Source: Guillardia theta CCMP2712
Lineage: Eukaryota; Cryptophyceae; Pyrenomonadales; Geminigeraceae
NCBI RefSeq assembly: GCF_000315625.1
Contig: NW_005434672.1
Location: 243,773 to 307,772 of the forward strand
Length of the DNA stretch: 64,000 nt
Direction: 5' to 3'
Shown: positions 1 to 10,320 of the stretch, piece after piece
How positions within the stretch are numbered: the first letter of the stretch is position 1
Layout: each line of letters begins with the position of its first letter
Made by a program: the position numbers and the translations under genes
Notes under the pieces: model-generated
Database searches by the model: none
The model's input: only the letters and a program-made list of their open reading frames with translations
Told to the model about the DNA's origin: nothing

Positions 1-6
1 ACATGC

Positions 7-1259
7 CGTCATGCCGCCGTCCTCCAGCGGCAGGTGCTCCTCGTTGAACACTGAAAGTCACGTGGCGCGCCGACGAGACGAGGCAAGCGAGATGCGCACT
101 GGCTGCATCCGCGAGACGTCCAACGTAATAGATGAAAAGCCTAGGAAAGCGCGTCATGCCCTCCTCGCTCCTCCTCGTAGCCTTGCTCCTCATCCCACTT
201 CCGTCCCCTAACCTCTTGTTTCTGCTTCCCTCGCTCTCCGTCTTGCTCGCTCCTCCCTCGCGCGCCTATTGTGCGTTCTCTTCTACCTCTCCATACTACC
301 TTCCCTCCTTTCTCAACGCCCTTGAAAGGCTCACGCCCTTACCTTGAGATGTCTCCTACCGTGTCCCCAGTCTTTTCTGCTTGTCGCTTGCACAGATACT
401 CGTACGCTCCGGCCACGGCGTTGGCGCAGCAGCTGCGAGGGATCAGCACAGGCCATGAAGCAAGCAGGTCCCTCACGAGTTGGTCACTCCCTGATACTCC
501 ACGTCGGTCATCCATCTCCCTGTCATGAGCCTCCGCTTAGAGGCGTGAAGCATGCTCGAGCAGCACGAGCAGTCCTACGAAGATCCATCCGGTCCGGGAT
601 GTCGTGCCTGGGCTTGTACTCCTCGACAGGACGAGCAGACCCGAGCTTGATCCTCCTGCTAGGAGCAGCAGGCTTCTTGGGAGGGATCTGAGGATGCGGT
701 CAGGGCATCATGCTGGAAGGGACTGATCTAAAGAGCATCATCATCGTCTTCATCATCATCCCCATCGTCATCATCATCATCATCTCCATCATCGTCATCG
801 TCATCATCACCTCCATCGTCATCATCATCTCCATCATAATCACTACATCTCCATCCCCATCATCATCGTCATCGTCATCATCGTCATCATCGTCATCAAC
901 ATTAACATCATCATCATCATCTCCATCAACTTCATCATCATCTCCATCGTCATCATCTCTATCATCATCATCTCTCACCCTTAGGCCTGATCACCATCAT
1001 CATTTCCGTCAACTTCATAGTCATCTCTATCACCATCAGCATCATCACCATCAGCATCGTCGTCGTCATCATCATCTCCATCAACTCTATCATCATCTCC
1101 ATCATCATCATCATGATTATCGTCGTCTTTGCCGTCGTCGTCGTCATCATCATCATCATCTCCATCAACATCATCATGATCTCTCACCCTCAGGCCTCTG
1201 TTAGCGACGGCCTTGCCATCGACTATGAGGTAGTGGTGCGAGTCTTCGTTGGACGCCAT
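7..1259 (-). CDS. C1A papain-type cysteine protease, copy 1 (5' part, runs off the left edge)
   Basis: Near-identical duplicate of the gene at 10321-13433, offset 12,388 bp from exon 2 onward. Predicted exons: 1188-1259, 579-687, 477-519, 343-432, 100-140, 7-50. Exon 1 gives the MAS...VDGKAVANRGLR start. Exons 2-4 read ...PDRMDLRRWMTDVEYQ, then GVTNSCCANAVAGAYEYL, which holds the nucleophile Cys region of the papain fold as found in bacterial-type C1A enzymes, and exon 5 gives RLFIYYVGRL. The window starts inside the sixth intron, whose predicted donor is GC rather than GT. Intron 1 (688-1187, 500 nt) is an ATC/GAT trinucleotide satellite. Because the gene continues off the window, whether it is complete, carries the His/Asn half or the EF-hands of copy 2 cannot be seen. 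Frames elsewhere that read poly-Asp or poly-Ser/His here are satellite artefacts. Confidence 0.7.
688..1187. repeat. ATC/GAT trinucleotide satellite forming intron 1 of protease copy 1
   Basis: About 470 nt of imperfect (ATC)n with cat/cgt variants on the plus strand, bounded by a GTGAGA donor and a CTCAG acceptor on the minus strand. A second copy of the exon-1 end plus donor sits inside it near 966-985, so part of the exon/intron junction was duplicated during satellite expansion. The homologous intron in copy 2 is 286 nt. Confidence 0.8.
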
Positions 1260-1499
1260 GGCGAAGTTGGGCGGTCAAGTTTCTAAATGACTCTGCAAGA
1301 GGGGGGTGCATTGGTAGGGGGGGTACAGCCTAACTCCGCGGGCCTCGATGAGGGAGCTTCATTACCAATTTCTGATAGGTCGCTTGTTAAGAAAATGTTG
1401 ACCTTGAAGCATTCGTTGAGTCTTCTTATGTCCACGTGGCGTTCTACCCCACTGGAACTCCTCAAAGTTAATTAATCGAACAATACTAGGGCCAAATCT

Positions 1500-2300
1500 T
1501 TAACTTAACTTTGAGTAAACGATGAAGATTGCGGCCGCGCGGCCCGCCGCGTTCCAGGGTCTGTGGACGCGGGCCGCCGCGGCCGCGCCGCTCCGGCTCT
1601 CAGGGCCCGGTGCCCGGCGGCCGATGGGGCACTGGCGGCCGCATCATCAGTGCGGCTTTCACACTGTAGCCGGGCCGCCCGCGCCCGGGCCTGCCGCTGC
1701 ACGGTGCCGCTGCCGCAGTGCGTGACGGTGCCGCTGTGCGACGGTGCGCAGCCGCCGCCGCAGCCTGTGAGCGGGGCGCCCCTGGCGCTGGCGGGCGGCC
1801 GGGCCCCGCCGCCCGCTCTGAGGCCGGGCCGGGCTCCTGCCAGCCCGGCGCCTGCTCACCGCGCGGGGGGCCGGGCCGCTGGGGACCGTACCGTAGTACC
1901 GTGTAGGCTAGTACGGCGGGGGACACTGTCAGTGTCGGACTGCCGCGGGGGCCCGCCGCCCCGCCGCCGGCGGCCCGTGCCCTCAGCCGCCCCCCGGCGG
2001 GGGGCCCCGGGCGAGCGGATGGCTGACAAGGTTCCGGCCAAACTTCCGCCTGAAGTAAAAAATATCCGGCGGGCCCCCTGCAGTGCGGCTGAGCGAGTGC
2101 GGAGTGCGGAACTTTTCAGTCAGTGCCACGGTAACGGCGCCCCTCGGTCACATCTCAGAGACACTCATGACCGGCCCCGTTGTCATCAGCGAACCAATTC
2201 TTCGTGACTCGATGACTCTTCAACAGTCGGAATTGCTAGAGATAAGTAAAAGTTTGATCGCTTACACGGTACTGCGATGCATGCGGCGCTGTTAGTAGCA
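1500..2300. repeat. GC-rich island with TTAACTTAACTTTGAGTAAA border
   Basis: The border motif at about 1500-1519 is followed by some 500 bp made almost only of GGCC/CCGG-type words, fading into mixed sequence rich in CGGTCAC/GTGAC words. No credible protein is visible: overlapping open frames in all directions are a by-product of the high GC. The same composition recurs at six other places in the window. Probably a degenerate mobile element, but its class is unknown. Confidence 0.55.
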
Positions 2301-2672
2301 ATTCGGAGTAAATGTTGAGGCGCCGGGGGCGCAAATGTCGGCAGTGAGGGTATCACTTTTATTAAATGCAACACTATTGAAGAACCTGGCACCCCTAGGC
2401 TCGCCTCCCGGTGACACACTTCCTCTTAGCGACCTCTTAGTCATCCTTACCCTGCACGTGACAAGGACTCCGCCAGATGGAACTTGCAACGGTTCATGTG
2501 CCCTTAGTAAAATTGCCCTACCGGCTGCGACCCATCGAAACTGGCTCCTCCCTGCAGCGCAACACTTTGCTGCTGCCCTGCTCACCAGGTGACATCCCCT
2601 TTCGTCCTGGACTCGATCCGCATCCGTGTCCTCCTGACTACTGTCTCCTTACCAGAAAACTCACTATAAGTC
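2301..2672. other. Intergenic, upstream of RWP-RK gene 1
   Basis: No gene, RNA or repeat recognised. Presumably holds the promoter of the gene starting at 2673. Confidence 0.4.
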
Positions 2673-3167
2673 ATGTCATCGACTCCTACAATACGGGTCC
2701 ATCCCCGAAGAAAGCGCTTCCAGCCCTCCCTCCCTGGCGATAAAGGTACTCGCGGCGTCAGCCTCGCCTACTCCACCCTGGAGAGCTTGTTCCACCTCCC
2801 CCAGGCTCGGGCGGCCTCGTCGCTGGTAAGCCAGGAAGAGGAGGAGGAGGAGGATGTGGTGGTGGTGGTAGTGGAGAAGGAGGAGAGGGAGCGGGAGGAG
2901 GAGGGAGGTATGACGAGGGATGTTTTGCAGGGGATCTCGCTGACAGCGTTCAAGAGCGCATGCCGGCGGCTGGGGGTAGCGCGCTGGCCGTACGAGCGGG
3001 AGGCTCGGTGCCCACGACAAGGAGGAGAGCCACCCGGAGATACGAGGGACGAGAATACAGGACTTGTGCATGCGCAGAATCGAAACATTGAAGAGGATGA
3101 AGGAGGGCTGGATCCGGCGTGGATCGGGTGGTTTATGACAGCAAGAGGGGACTTTGGACTGGAGTAG
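2673..3167 (+). CDS. Small RWP-RK domain protein, family A copy 1
   Basis: Predicted join 2673-2825, 2931-3167, about 129 residues. The RWP-RK domain reads LFHLPQARAASSL (helix 1) joined to GISLTAFKSACRRLGVARW then PYER; the signature is RWPYER rather than the usual RWPxRK. The domain is cut by a 105-nt intron, GTAAG...TTTTGCAG, filled with GAG repeats. Reading through it stays in frame and would insert a poly-Glu/Val stretch, but splicing rebuilds a textbook domain. The N-terminus is basic (PRRKRF, possible nuclear signal). The tail is gene-specific except for a final GLDPAWIGWF motif. RWP-RK proteins are DNA-binding regulators of nitrogen and gamete genes in plants and algae; the target here is unknown. 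Confidence 0.82.
   Translation: MSSTPTIRVHPRRKRFQPSLPGDKGTRGVSLAYSTLESLFHLPQARAASSLVSQEEEEEEDVVVVVVEKEEREREEEGGMTRDVLQGISLTAFKSACRRLGVARWPYEREARCPRQGGEPPGDTRDENTGLVHAQNRNIEEDEGGLDPAWIGWFMTARGDFGLE
2826..2930 (+). repeat. GA-rich microsatellite intron, 105 nt
   Basis: Starts GTAAGCCAG, ends GATGTTTTGCAG, with (GAG)n/(GTG)n between. The same ends are found in the four sister genes, while the middle varies in length. Confidence 0.8.
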
Positions 3168-4229
3168 TTGTCGTTTCGCGCGGTTTGCTTCGGGAGTTTG
3201 TCAGAGATTGCCTTTATTTGATGAGACAATATCACTGGCTGTATGACTTCAAGGATCTCAGAATTTTGTCTTGCACTTTTGATGTACGCACAACCTTCTG
3301 GAATGAGGGAGAGCACCAGAGCAATCACTGCTGTGTTTACTAGAACACAACGAGCACGACAGTCTACTGCTGTCGGCTAGGACCTGAAACCTATTTCCCT
3401 ACTCGTGCGGGGCACGTTTCCTTGTTCAGGCATGGAAACCGATTGCTGGCAGCTTTTCCTCGTTTCCTCCTTACCGTAGTACCACTTTTGTTCATAATGA
3501 GGGTACAGATATACAATGATAAAGAGTTCAGGAAAGTTTGCTTGATCAAGCCTGAGTTTCAGTTTCGCACTACACCCTGAGCCCGAGTGATGCGTCTTGT
3601 TGTTGCCTCACTCGCGCCTCAAGAAGCATTGTCGATCATGAAGCTTCAAGTCACTGTTTCGATGGTTTTAAGAAGGAAATAAAGAGACGGAGGTTGGTCC
3701 AGGCCAGGTAGGAGTAGAAAGGCGTTTTTGCTCAAAGAATTTCGATTTGAATTTCAGCTTGTAATTTTCAACGACAACCATTGAACGATGATCCTCCGGG
3801 CCCAACTAAGCTGGAGTCTCGGCCTCGGCTGGTTAAGTTCGGCCCATGTTGCACCGCGGACTCAGATATCAATCCCCGGTCCGTCAGCATGACCGGAGTC
3901 TCCGCCCCCTCAACCGTTGCGAGTCATCCCTGCACATGACAGCCGCTAGGGATAACCAGCGGACGATAGACGTTTTGGTGTAAGTCAGATTTTGGGACCC
4001 CACCCTCGACCTTTACTGTGCTTGACCACTACCCCTCCTGACTTCTTCCGCCTAGTAAGCTTCGCCACGTATTTCCGCGCATTTCAACTCTGCCTCCTTC
4101 CTGCCCCCTCCACTCTCCGCTCACCATCCCTAAGTTCCTCACTATCCGACCACTTGAGTGCTGCCGATCTACTCTAAGTTCCTTCCTATCCCACCCCTTG
4201 AGTTGTGCTGATCGCTGTTTCCCCTGGTA
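3168..4229. other. Intergenic between RWP-RK genes 1 and 2
   Basis: About 1.06 kb. No homology with the spacers of the sister genes is visible, so the repeat unit is the gene core, not the flanks. The first half holds no recognised gene. The part near 3780-3960 is mildly GC-rich with 5S-like words, but no complete RNA gene can be folded. Confidence 0.4.
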
Positions 4230-4712
4230 ATGTCGACTACTGCGATACGGGTTCATCCCCGAAGAAAGCGCTTCCAGCCCTCCCTCCCTGGCGATAAAGG
4301 TACTCGCGGCGTCAGCCTCGCCTACTCCACCCTGGAGAGCTTGTTCCACCTCCCCCAGGCTCGGGCGGCCTCGTCGCTGGTAAGCCAGGAGGAGGAGAAG
4401 GAGGAGGAGGAGGAGGAGAATGTGGTGGTGGTAGTGGAGGAGGAGGAGGAGAGGGAGCGGGAGGAGGAGGGAGGTATGACGGGGGATGTTGTGCAGGGGA
4501 TCTCGCTGACAGCGTTCAAGAGCGCATGCCGGCGGCTAGGGGTAGCGCGCTGGCCGTACGAGCGGGAGGATCGGGGTAGACGTGAGGGAGAGATAGGATC
4601 GATCGTTGGTGTTGAGGAAGCATTCCTCAAGGACAGTCTTGAAGAATCAGGACTGGATCCGGCGTGGATCGGATGGTTTGTGAAGGCAAGGGGGGGTGAA
4701 GGACTTGATTGA
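4230..4712 (+). CDS. Small RWP-RK domain protein, family A copy 2
   Basis: Predicted join 4230-4379, 4497-4712, about 121 residues. From PRRKRF to the intron donor it matches copy 1 base for base as far as I can compare, and exon 2 again begins GISLTAFKSACRRLGVARW. The intron is 117 nt with a longer GAG tract and a GTGCAG acceptor; it also stays open if retained. The tail after RWPYER is unrelated in sequence to copy 1 until GLDPAWIGWF near the C-terminus. Start chosen at the ATG before STTAIRVHP, matching its sisters. Confidence 0.8.
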   Translation: MSTTAIRVHPRRKRFQPSLPGDKGTRGVSLAYSTLESLFHLPQARAASSLVSQEEEKEEEEEENVVVVVEEEEEREREEEGGMTGDVVQGISLTAFKSACRRLGVARWPYEREDRGRREGEIGSIVGVEEAFLKDSLEESGLDPAWIGWFVKARGGEGLD

Positions 4713-5559
4713 TTGTTGTTGCGAATGGAACGCACATGTTACCGGATTTCAATTTAAAAGCCAGATCCGAAGCGAATGTCAGCTCACCATTCGACCCTTG
4801 TTCTTTAGCTCATTCTTACATGTATGCTGTGTTGCACCTGGCAAAAGTTTAGGGTTTCAGTATTGTGGTTGAAGGAAAACGATATGGACCATTAAGCTTA
4901 TAAACTACCATTCACGCCAGCGGCTTGCGTGGCTACATTCCAGCCTGCTATTGCCATGCGGGTTCACGAATGCTGATGAAGCCTCGAAAGGTGAATTTCG
5001 ACAGAAAAGGGGCAAATTTACAGCGAGGAACCAAGTATGATGTAGCTCCTATAATACTTCGATTTGCCGACAGAATTTTCCGTTTCCAGACAGAATGCTC
5101 CGTCTTTTCTCTTCGATTCATCTTACACTGCTGTGCTTCTTTGTCAGATGTGTCGAACTGCTCCTTTCCTCGGCAACATAGAGCATACTCGTCCATTGAG
5201 CTGTAACAGGCTAGGTAGGTCTCATTCGTCGAGTCCTAAGGACACTTCTTCGAAGTCGTGTTGGAAGTCAGTGTCTCATCATCCGCCGTGAGAAAGTCCA
5301 TAAGAGGCTTGATGAGAATTCACTGTAGACGAGTCAAACCGTAAAGCTTCGGTGTGTTAGTGACACATCGCAAAAGGCACAATCGAAGAAACACAAGTGC
5401 GTCACGGTACTGGGGCCCAATATGATTGAGCTGCTGTGCTTTCCTCTTTTGAAGGTTCAGCGAGCCTGCACTGGTTGAACTTGTGGCAGGCTTCCCAGCG
5501 CCGCAGTTAGCTTGTGAGTGCAACATTCAAACAACCGACTCTGTCAGGCGACTGACGTT
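4713..5559. other. Intergenic, no gene recognised
   Basis: About 850 bp of mixed composition after RWP-RK copy 2. Short open frames on both strands show no domain, splice pattern or codon bias that would support a gene. Confidence 0.4.
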
Positions 5560-6010
5560 GTTCTGACTTCAGGAGTGCCATCCGATTTCGGCACCGTGCC
5601 ACGCTCGGGGCCCGGACGATGTTTCAAGTCACACGGTCACGTCGGACTCCAGGCTCCGGACGGCGTCCGTAGGCTCCCCGGCCCCGGGCCCCCGGATCCC
5701 CGACTCAGCGACTTCACTTATCACAGACGGTGGCCCGAGGCCGGTTGGCTCAGATTGGACCTCGGACTCCGGGATGGCCGGCCCGGCGGGCCGGGCGGGC
5801 CCGGCCCCCGCGCCGATCGGATCGCGGGCGGCCCGGCCGCTCACTGCCGGTACGCCGAGTCATCAGATGATCACCGGGGCGCTACTCCGGCCCCGCCCGG
5901 GATCTCATGGCCGGGCCCTCGGAAGACGAGAGGCGGCGCTGCCGCGCCGGGTCAGCGAGGATGACAGTGACTCGTCACGGTCACACGAGTCAGTCGTGTG
6001 TAAGCACGTC
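5560..6010. repeat. GC-rich island
   Basis: GC-rich block of CCGG/GGCC words ending in short GTGAC/GTCAC repeats near 5960-6000. Same style as the other islands, but no TTAACTTAAC border is visible here. No supported gene. Confidence 0.5.
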
Positions 6011-6751
6011 CGCACACAATCATTCCGATTGAAAGTTGAGGTGGCAAAATCTGTACTGCCTCAGTACCAGGACATGGCATGCAAGCCTCCGACCTATGTC
6101 AGCGTGCAGGAGCAAACTTTGATCCTGTGGTCCGATCGGGTAAGAGCGAAAGCACGCCATTTCATACCCTATACTTTACAAAGCTCTACTCCGAAATGCT
6201 GACCTCGGGTACACAACTGCTCAGTGCTGACGAACATGTTCACTTTTGCCAAGTTTGCCTGCCAAATTTTATCACTCAGGCTCTGCCCTTCGCGAGCCTC
6301 TGACTATTATGGTCCCCACAGTCGCAAGATCCCCAATTGAGTAAAATATTTGGGGAGAAGGTTCGGGGGAGGCAGTCGCAATGGCTGGGATTGAAGGTCA
6401 CGTATTCCTCAATGGGGTTGAGCCTCCACCACAAGTACCTGAGGGCCTTCGCCTTTCCCACCTAGCGACGCTTTGGATAGGGGGACCCACCCTACCCCTT
6501 TATAGGCAATAATGACAAGCGCAACTTGCAACGTTTCCATTACAACCTCTTAACAAACATCCTCTTCTCCCCCAGCGAACTCAGACACCGCAACAGCAAG
6601 CCCTCGCGCTTACATTGCCTCTCTTATCACTCGCTTTGCTTTCTGGATTGCTAATTCTCTTGCTCAAATCGACACAACATTGAATCTCGACCCCTTGCCT
6701 TGTCGTAAACGCTATTGTGAACCAACTGCTTGCACCAACGACAAACTTATC
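6011..6751. other. Intergenic upstream of RWP-RK copy 3
   Basis: No gene recognised. An upstream in-frame ATG at 6680 would extend copy 3 by 24 residues, but the ATG at 6752 aligns with the starts of the sister genes. Confidence 0.4.
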
Positions 6752-7219
6752 ATGAGCCTCGCTGTACAAATTCACCCTCGAAGGAAGCGCTTCCAGCCCT
6801 CCCTCCCTGGCGATAAAGGTACTCGCGGCGTCAGCCTCGCCTACTCCACCCTGGAGAGCTTGTTCCACCTCCCCCAGGCTCGGGCGGCCTCGTCGCTGGT
6901 AAGCCAGGAGGAGGAGGAGGAGGAGGAGGAGGAGGAGGAGGAGGAGGAGGAGGAGGAGGGAGGTATGACGAGGGATGTTGTGCAGGGGATCTCGCTGACG
7001 GCGTTGAAGAGCGCATGCCGGCGGCTGGGGGTAGCGCGCTGGCCGTACGAGCGGGAGGCTCGATACAAACAAGGAGGGATAAAGGATCGGGTAAAACCAG
7101 CTGATGAAAGTGAGACGGATGTACTCGAGAGCTGCGAAGGCGTCCTTGAGAAAAGAGGGCTGGATCCGGCGTGGATCGGATGGTTCGTGTCGGCGAGCGG
7201 GAATGCAGGGCTTGAATGA
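6752..7219 (+). CDS. Small RWP-RK domain protein, family A copy 3
   Basis: Predicted join 6752-6898, 6986-7219, about 126 residues. Same basic N-terminus, same split RWP-RK domain (LFHLPQARAASSL then GISLTALKSACRRLGVARW), with Phe-to-Leu in the recognition region shared with copy 4. The intron is 87 nt, almost pure (GAG)n; if retained it would add a run of 17 or so Glu in frame. The C-terminal tail is unique except for GLDPAWIGWFVSA. The upstream ATG at 6680 is possible but unlikely. Confidence 0.8.
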   Translation: MSLAVQIHPRRKRFQPSLPGDKGTRGVSLAYSTLESLFHLPQARAASSLVSQEEEEEEEEEEEEEEEEEGGMTRDVVQGISLTALKSACRRLGVARWPYEREARYKQGGIKDRVKPADESETDVLESCEGVLEKRGLDPAWIGWFVSASGNAGLE

Positions 7220-7794
7220 GCTTCGATGATGCTTGATTTGCACCTTTGTTTTGTGTGCAACTTGCCTAGCACAGTGATTGGTTCTGTAACATATTTGAGT
7301 CATCCAGCTTTGCTGGAGGTTTTGTATATTACCACATTAGTTAATTTGATTTAGCCTAATGATTAGATAAAGATCGAGTAATGCCTCAACCAGACATTCA
7401 ACAAGGTAATTATCCTTTAGCATAGAGTGTTTCGAAGAAACATACAAACAAGAAAAGCCGGAACAAGCTGTCGTTACCATTAATTTCTGCTCTCATTCAC
7501 AGATTTATTGTTATCGGTGCATCTATGAAACTCTTGCAACTGTTCCTTCACCTTCGGGCTTTGCCGAGCCTCTCTTTCAGTCAAATGTCACGTGGTGCAT
7601 GTGTTCGAAGCGAAGATCGAAAAGGTCTAGTTTCGGTTTCAAACCGTCTTAGCGACGCACTTTCTACCCCCTCCCTCCCCCTCCCCCTCCTCCTTGATAA
7701 CTCAGGCGAACAAGCACATCGTGATTGATCACATCGTGAAGTACCTGCAGTGATATCAGCACAACACAAAACGAGATCAATCATTACCTGACTG
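7220..7794. other. Intergenic between RWP-RK copies 3 and 4
   Basis: AT-richer spacer with a C/T-rich stretch near 7665-7695. No gene recognised. Confidence 0.4.
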
Positions 7795-8183
7795 ATGACT
7801 ACCACTACTACTGTTCGCGTCCATCCTCGAAGAAAGCGCTTCCAGCCCTCCCTCCCTGGCGATAAAGGTACTCGCGGCGTCAGCCTCGCCTACTCCACCC
7901 TGGAGAGCTTGTTCCACCTCCCCCAGGCTCGGGCGGCCTCGTCGCTGGTAAGCCATTGGGAGGAGGAGGAAGAGGGAGGAGGAGGGAGGAGGGAGGTATG
8001 ACGAGGGATGTTGTGCAGGGGATCTCGCTGACGGCGTTGAAGAGCGCATGCCGGCGGCTGGGGGTAGCGCGCTGGCCGTACGAGCGATTGGAACTCGGGC
8101 ACATCAAAGAAGGCGGGCCAGGGCTGGATCCGGCATGGATCGGATGGTTCATGTTGGCGTCAGAATGTGAAGGATTGGAGTGA
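7795..8183 (+). CDS. Small RWP-RK domain protein, family A copy 4 (shortest)
   Basis: Predicted join 7795-7947, 8019-8183, about 105 residues. The intron is 71 nt, not a multiple of three, so the unspliced frame breaks into an unrelated Gly/Arg tail; only splicing restores AASSL-GISLTALK. This copy therefore supports the intron model for the whole family. The linker between RWPYER and the C-terminal GLDPAWIGWF motif is much shorter than in its sisters. Confidence 0.8.
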
Positions 8184-9454
8184 CGAGACTGCAATGTGTT
8201 TCAAGCTTATTATTAGTTCAATTAGGCCATTACCATCAACGCCTAGTTTGCTTCCTTGTTCTTGATACGTGCCAACAGTGGTGATGGCTGATTTTGAGCA
8301 ATGGCATAGAAAACCACACCGTTGATCCATATATCTATGATGCTTGACGTATTTTAATTCATTGAACATTAGTACTTCACCTTGCGCTGAAGGTTTACCT
8401 TGTCTACTTGGGACTACCTCGGAAAAGTTAATTTCTGTGTCACATGGCCAAAAAGTCGGAGAGACGCATCTTTGTGCGTTTTCGATCATCGGATGACTCC
8501 ACGTGGCCCTAAGGGAGATCTCCGGCGCCCCTGCGATGAACGCCAGGGACGCTTTAAACCTGTTGGTTTACACCAAAGAAATCCCTCTGCATTTGAAATT
8601 TGAGCGGACCAATTCAACTTATCTCCGGTTGATCGAACGACTAGTTGAATGTGACCCCCTTTGTAGTCGTAGCTGTGGACGCTGAAGGCCTCAGTTATGT
8701 TAAGTGAGCTCAGTTCTCAAAGCCGTAGGCTCCTCAGCCTGCTTTTCTAAGGGTACCACCCTCGTTTTCCCATAGGAACTCACCTCGCCCCTGTTGCACC
8801 TAGCGCGTGATAAAAGATGCACCCCTTGTGGCAGTTTTAGCACCCCTACCCTCTTTATCCATGACCCCTCATTCAACATACCCCTAGTTTCACCTTCACA
8901 CATCTGAGAACAGTACCCCCCCTTTCAGTATTGGCGAGGCAATGAGGGCTGACGAGGCATGGAATATCTTCTCCTCGCATCTACACCTGCAAGAGGAAAC
9001 CCACTACCCCTGGTTTCGACATGTACCAGGAGGGGTGGCTAGATTTAACCCTGCAGATTTCAGCATGTACCCTCACCCCCTGTCCTCCCTGCTCCCGGAA
9101 GGGACCAAAATGATCAGGGGAGCTCAACTTGGCTCGCTTCACTTTCACCCTCTTGTCCCGCTTTTCTTCACCTCCCGTTGCTCCGCCGCCACTGAAATCC
9201 CCTGACATGCTTCCTTGTGTACCTTCACCCATGGTCTCCTCCACTTTCAGCTCAGTCTCCATGCATCCGTCCACTTTGTTTATTTCTGTCCTTGCTTTTT
9301 CCTCCTTGATTCATTAGTTGAAAACTTGTCTCTTGTAACCACAATTGTTCATTAGCCCGGCTATTGCACACACAAAAGAAAGTGATCTATCACAAAGATC
9401 TGTGTCCAAACGAATCATCGCTTACTCCTCTTTTCAGAACCATCTTGTACAAGT
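8184..9454. other. Intergenic between RWP-RK copies 4 and 5
   Basis: About 1.27 kb. The part 8740-9130 is rich in ACCCC/GGGGT words (cacccct, taccctc, accccctg), a composition that recurs at several places in the window. No gene recognised. Confidence 0.4.
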
Positions 9455-9893
9455 ATGCCCACCACTACTACTGTTCGCGTCCATCCCCGAAGAAAGCGCT
9501 TCCAGCCCTCCCTCCCTGGCGATAAAGGTACTCGCGGCGTCAGCCTCGCCTACTCCACCCTGGAGAGCTTGTTCCACCTCCCCCAGGCTCGGGCGGCCTC
9601 GTCGCTGGTAAGCCAGGAGGAGGAGGAGGAGGGAGAGGGAGGAGGAGGGAGGTATGACGAGGGATGTTTTGCAGGGGATCTCGCTGACGGCGTTCAAGAG
9701 CGCATGCCGGCGGCTGGGGGTAGCGCGCTGGCCGTACGAGCGAGCAGAAACTCGTTGTGAGCGAGTGGATGAAAAATCGCAAGACATGGAACAGGCGGAG
9801 GAGGGCATTGGAGAGGACCATGCGGTAGGAGGGCTGGATCCGGCATGGATCGGATGGTTCGTGTCGGCGAGCGAGGATGCAGAGCTTTGGTGA
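9455..9893 (+). CDS. Small RWP-RK domain protein, family A copy 5
   Basis: Predicted join 9455-9607, 9675-9893, about 123 residues. The intron is only 67 nt and not a multiple of three, so as in copy 4 the unspliced frame fails while splicing gives the intact domain AASSL-GISLTAFKSACRRLG. N-terminus MPTTTTVRVHPRRKRF closely resembles copy 4. The acidic tail ends GLDPAWIGWFVSASEDAELW. No further sister lies downstream. Confidence 0.8.
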
Positions 9894-10320
9894 GGAGATT
9901 GACGAAAATTGGAAGATAGAGAGGGAGATATTTCAGACTCAAGTTAAGGATGTATCGGTATCGTGCATCATGGAAGATATTCATCCGTCTGTGTCAGCAG
10001 TTTCCTTTGGCTCATTTCAAGATGCTGACATGTATGTTGTATTAGTAATTCATTTGATAACCTGGAAAAGATAAATTTAAATGCCTGTCGCTAATCTGCT
10101 TGCTACGTTGCATAATCCCTTTGATAGAACCCAAGTCAAGTACAGCACTGTCAAGGTTGGGAGAGCTGATGCTTGCACTGCCGATTGAATCTGTCTGAAT
10201 CACCAATCAATCATCACGGTCATAAACATGTGCTGAGGGCCGAGCTCTGATGCATGCATCTTCCTGCTCCAAAGTTGCTGCATCAAGGCACGACTGACTT
10301 CCACTGCTTTTGCCAAGAAA
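9894..10320. other. Intergenic, convergent
   Basis: Lies between the 3' end of RWP-RK copy 5 and the 3' end of the minus-strand protease. No gene recognised. Confidence 0.4.

Noticed and set aside
700-1259. Long poly-Asp, poly-Ser/His and poly-Ile reading frames
   Set aside because: They are the six-frame readings of an (ATC)n intron; the flanking splice sites and the duplicate copy show it is non-coding.
1563-2207. 214-codon frame in the GC-rich island
   Set aside because: Ala/Pro/Arg-rich with equally long frames on both strands; pure composition effect.
3785-3960. 5S-rRNA-like words (actaagctggagtctcgg, ctggttaagttcgg)
   Set aside because: Scattered similarity only; no paired terminal stem and no full-length match from memory, so not called an RNA gene or SINE.
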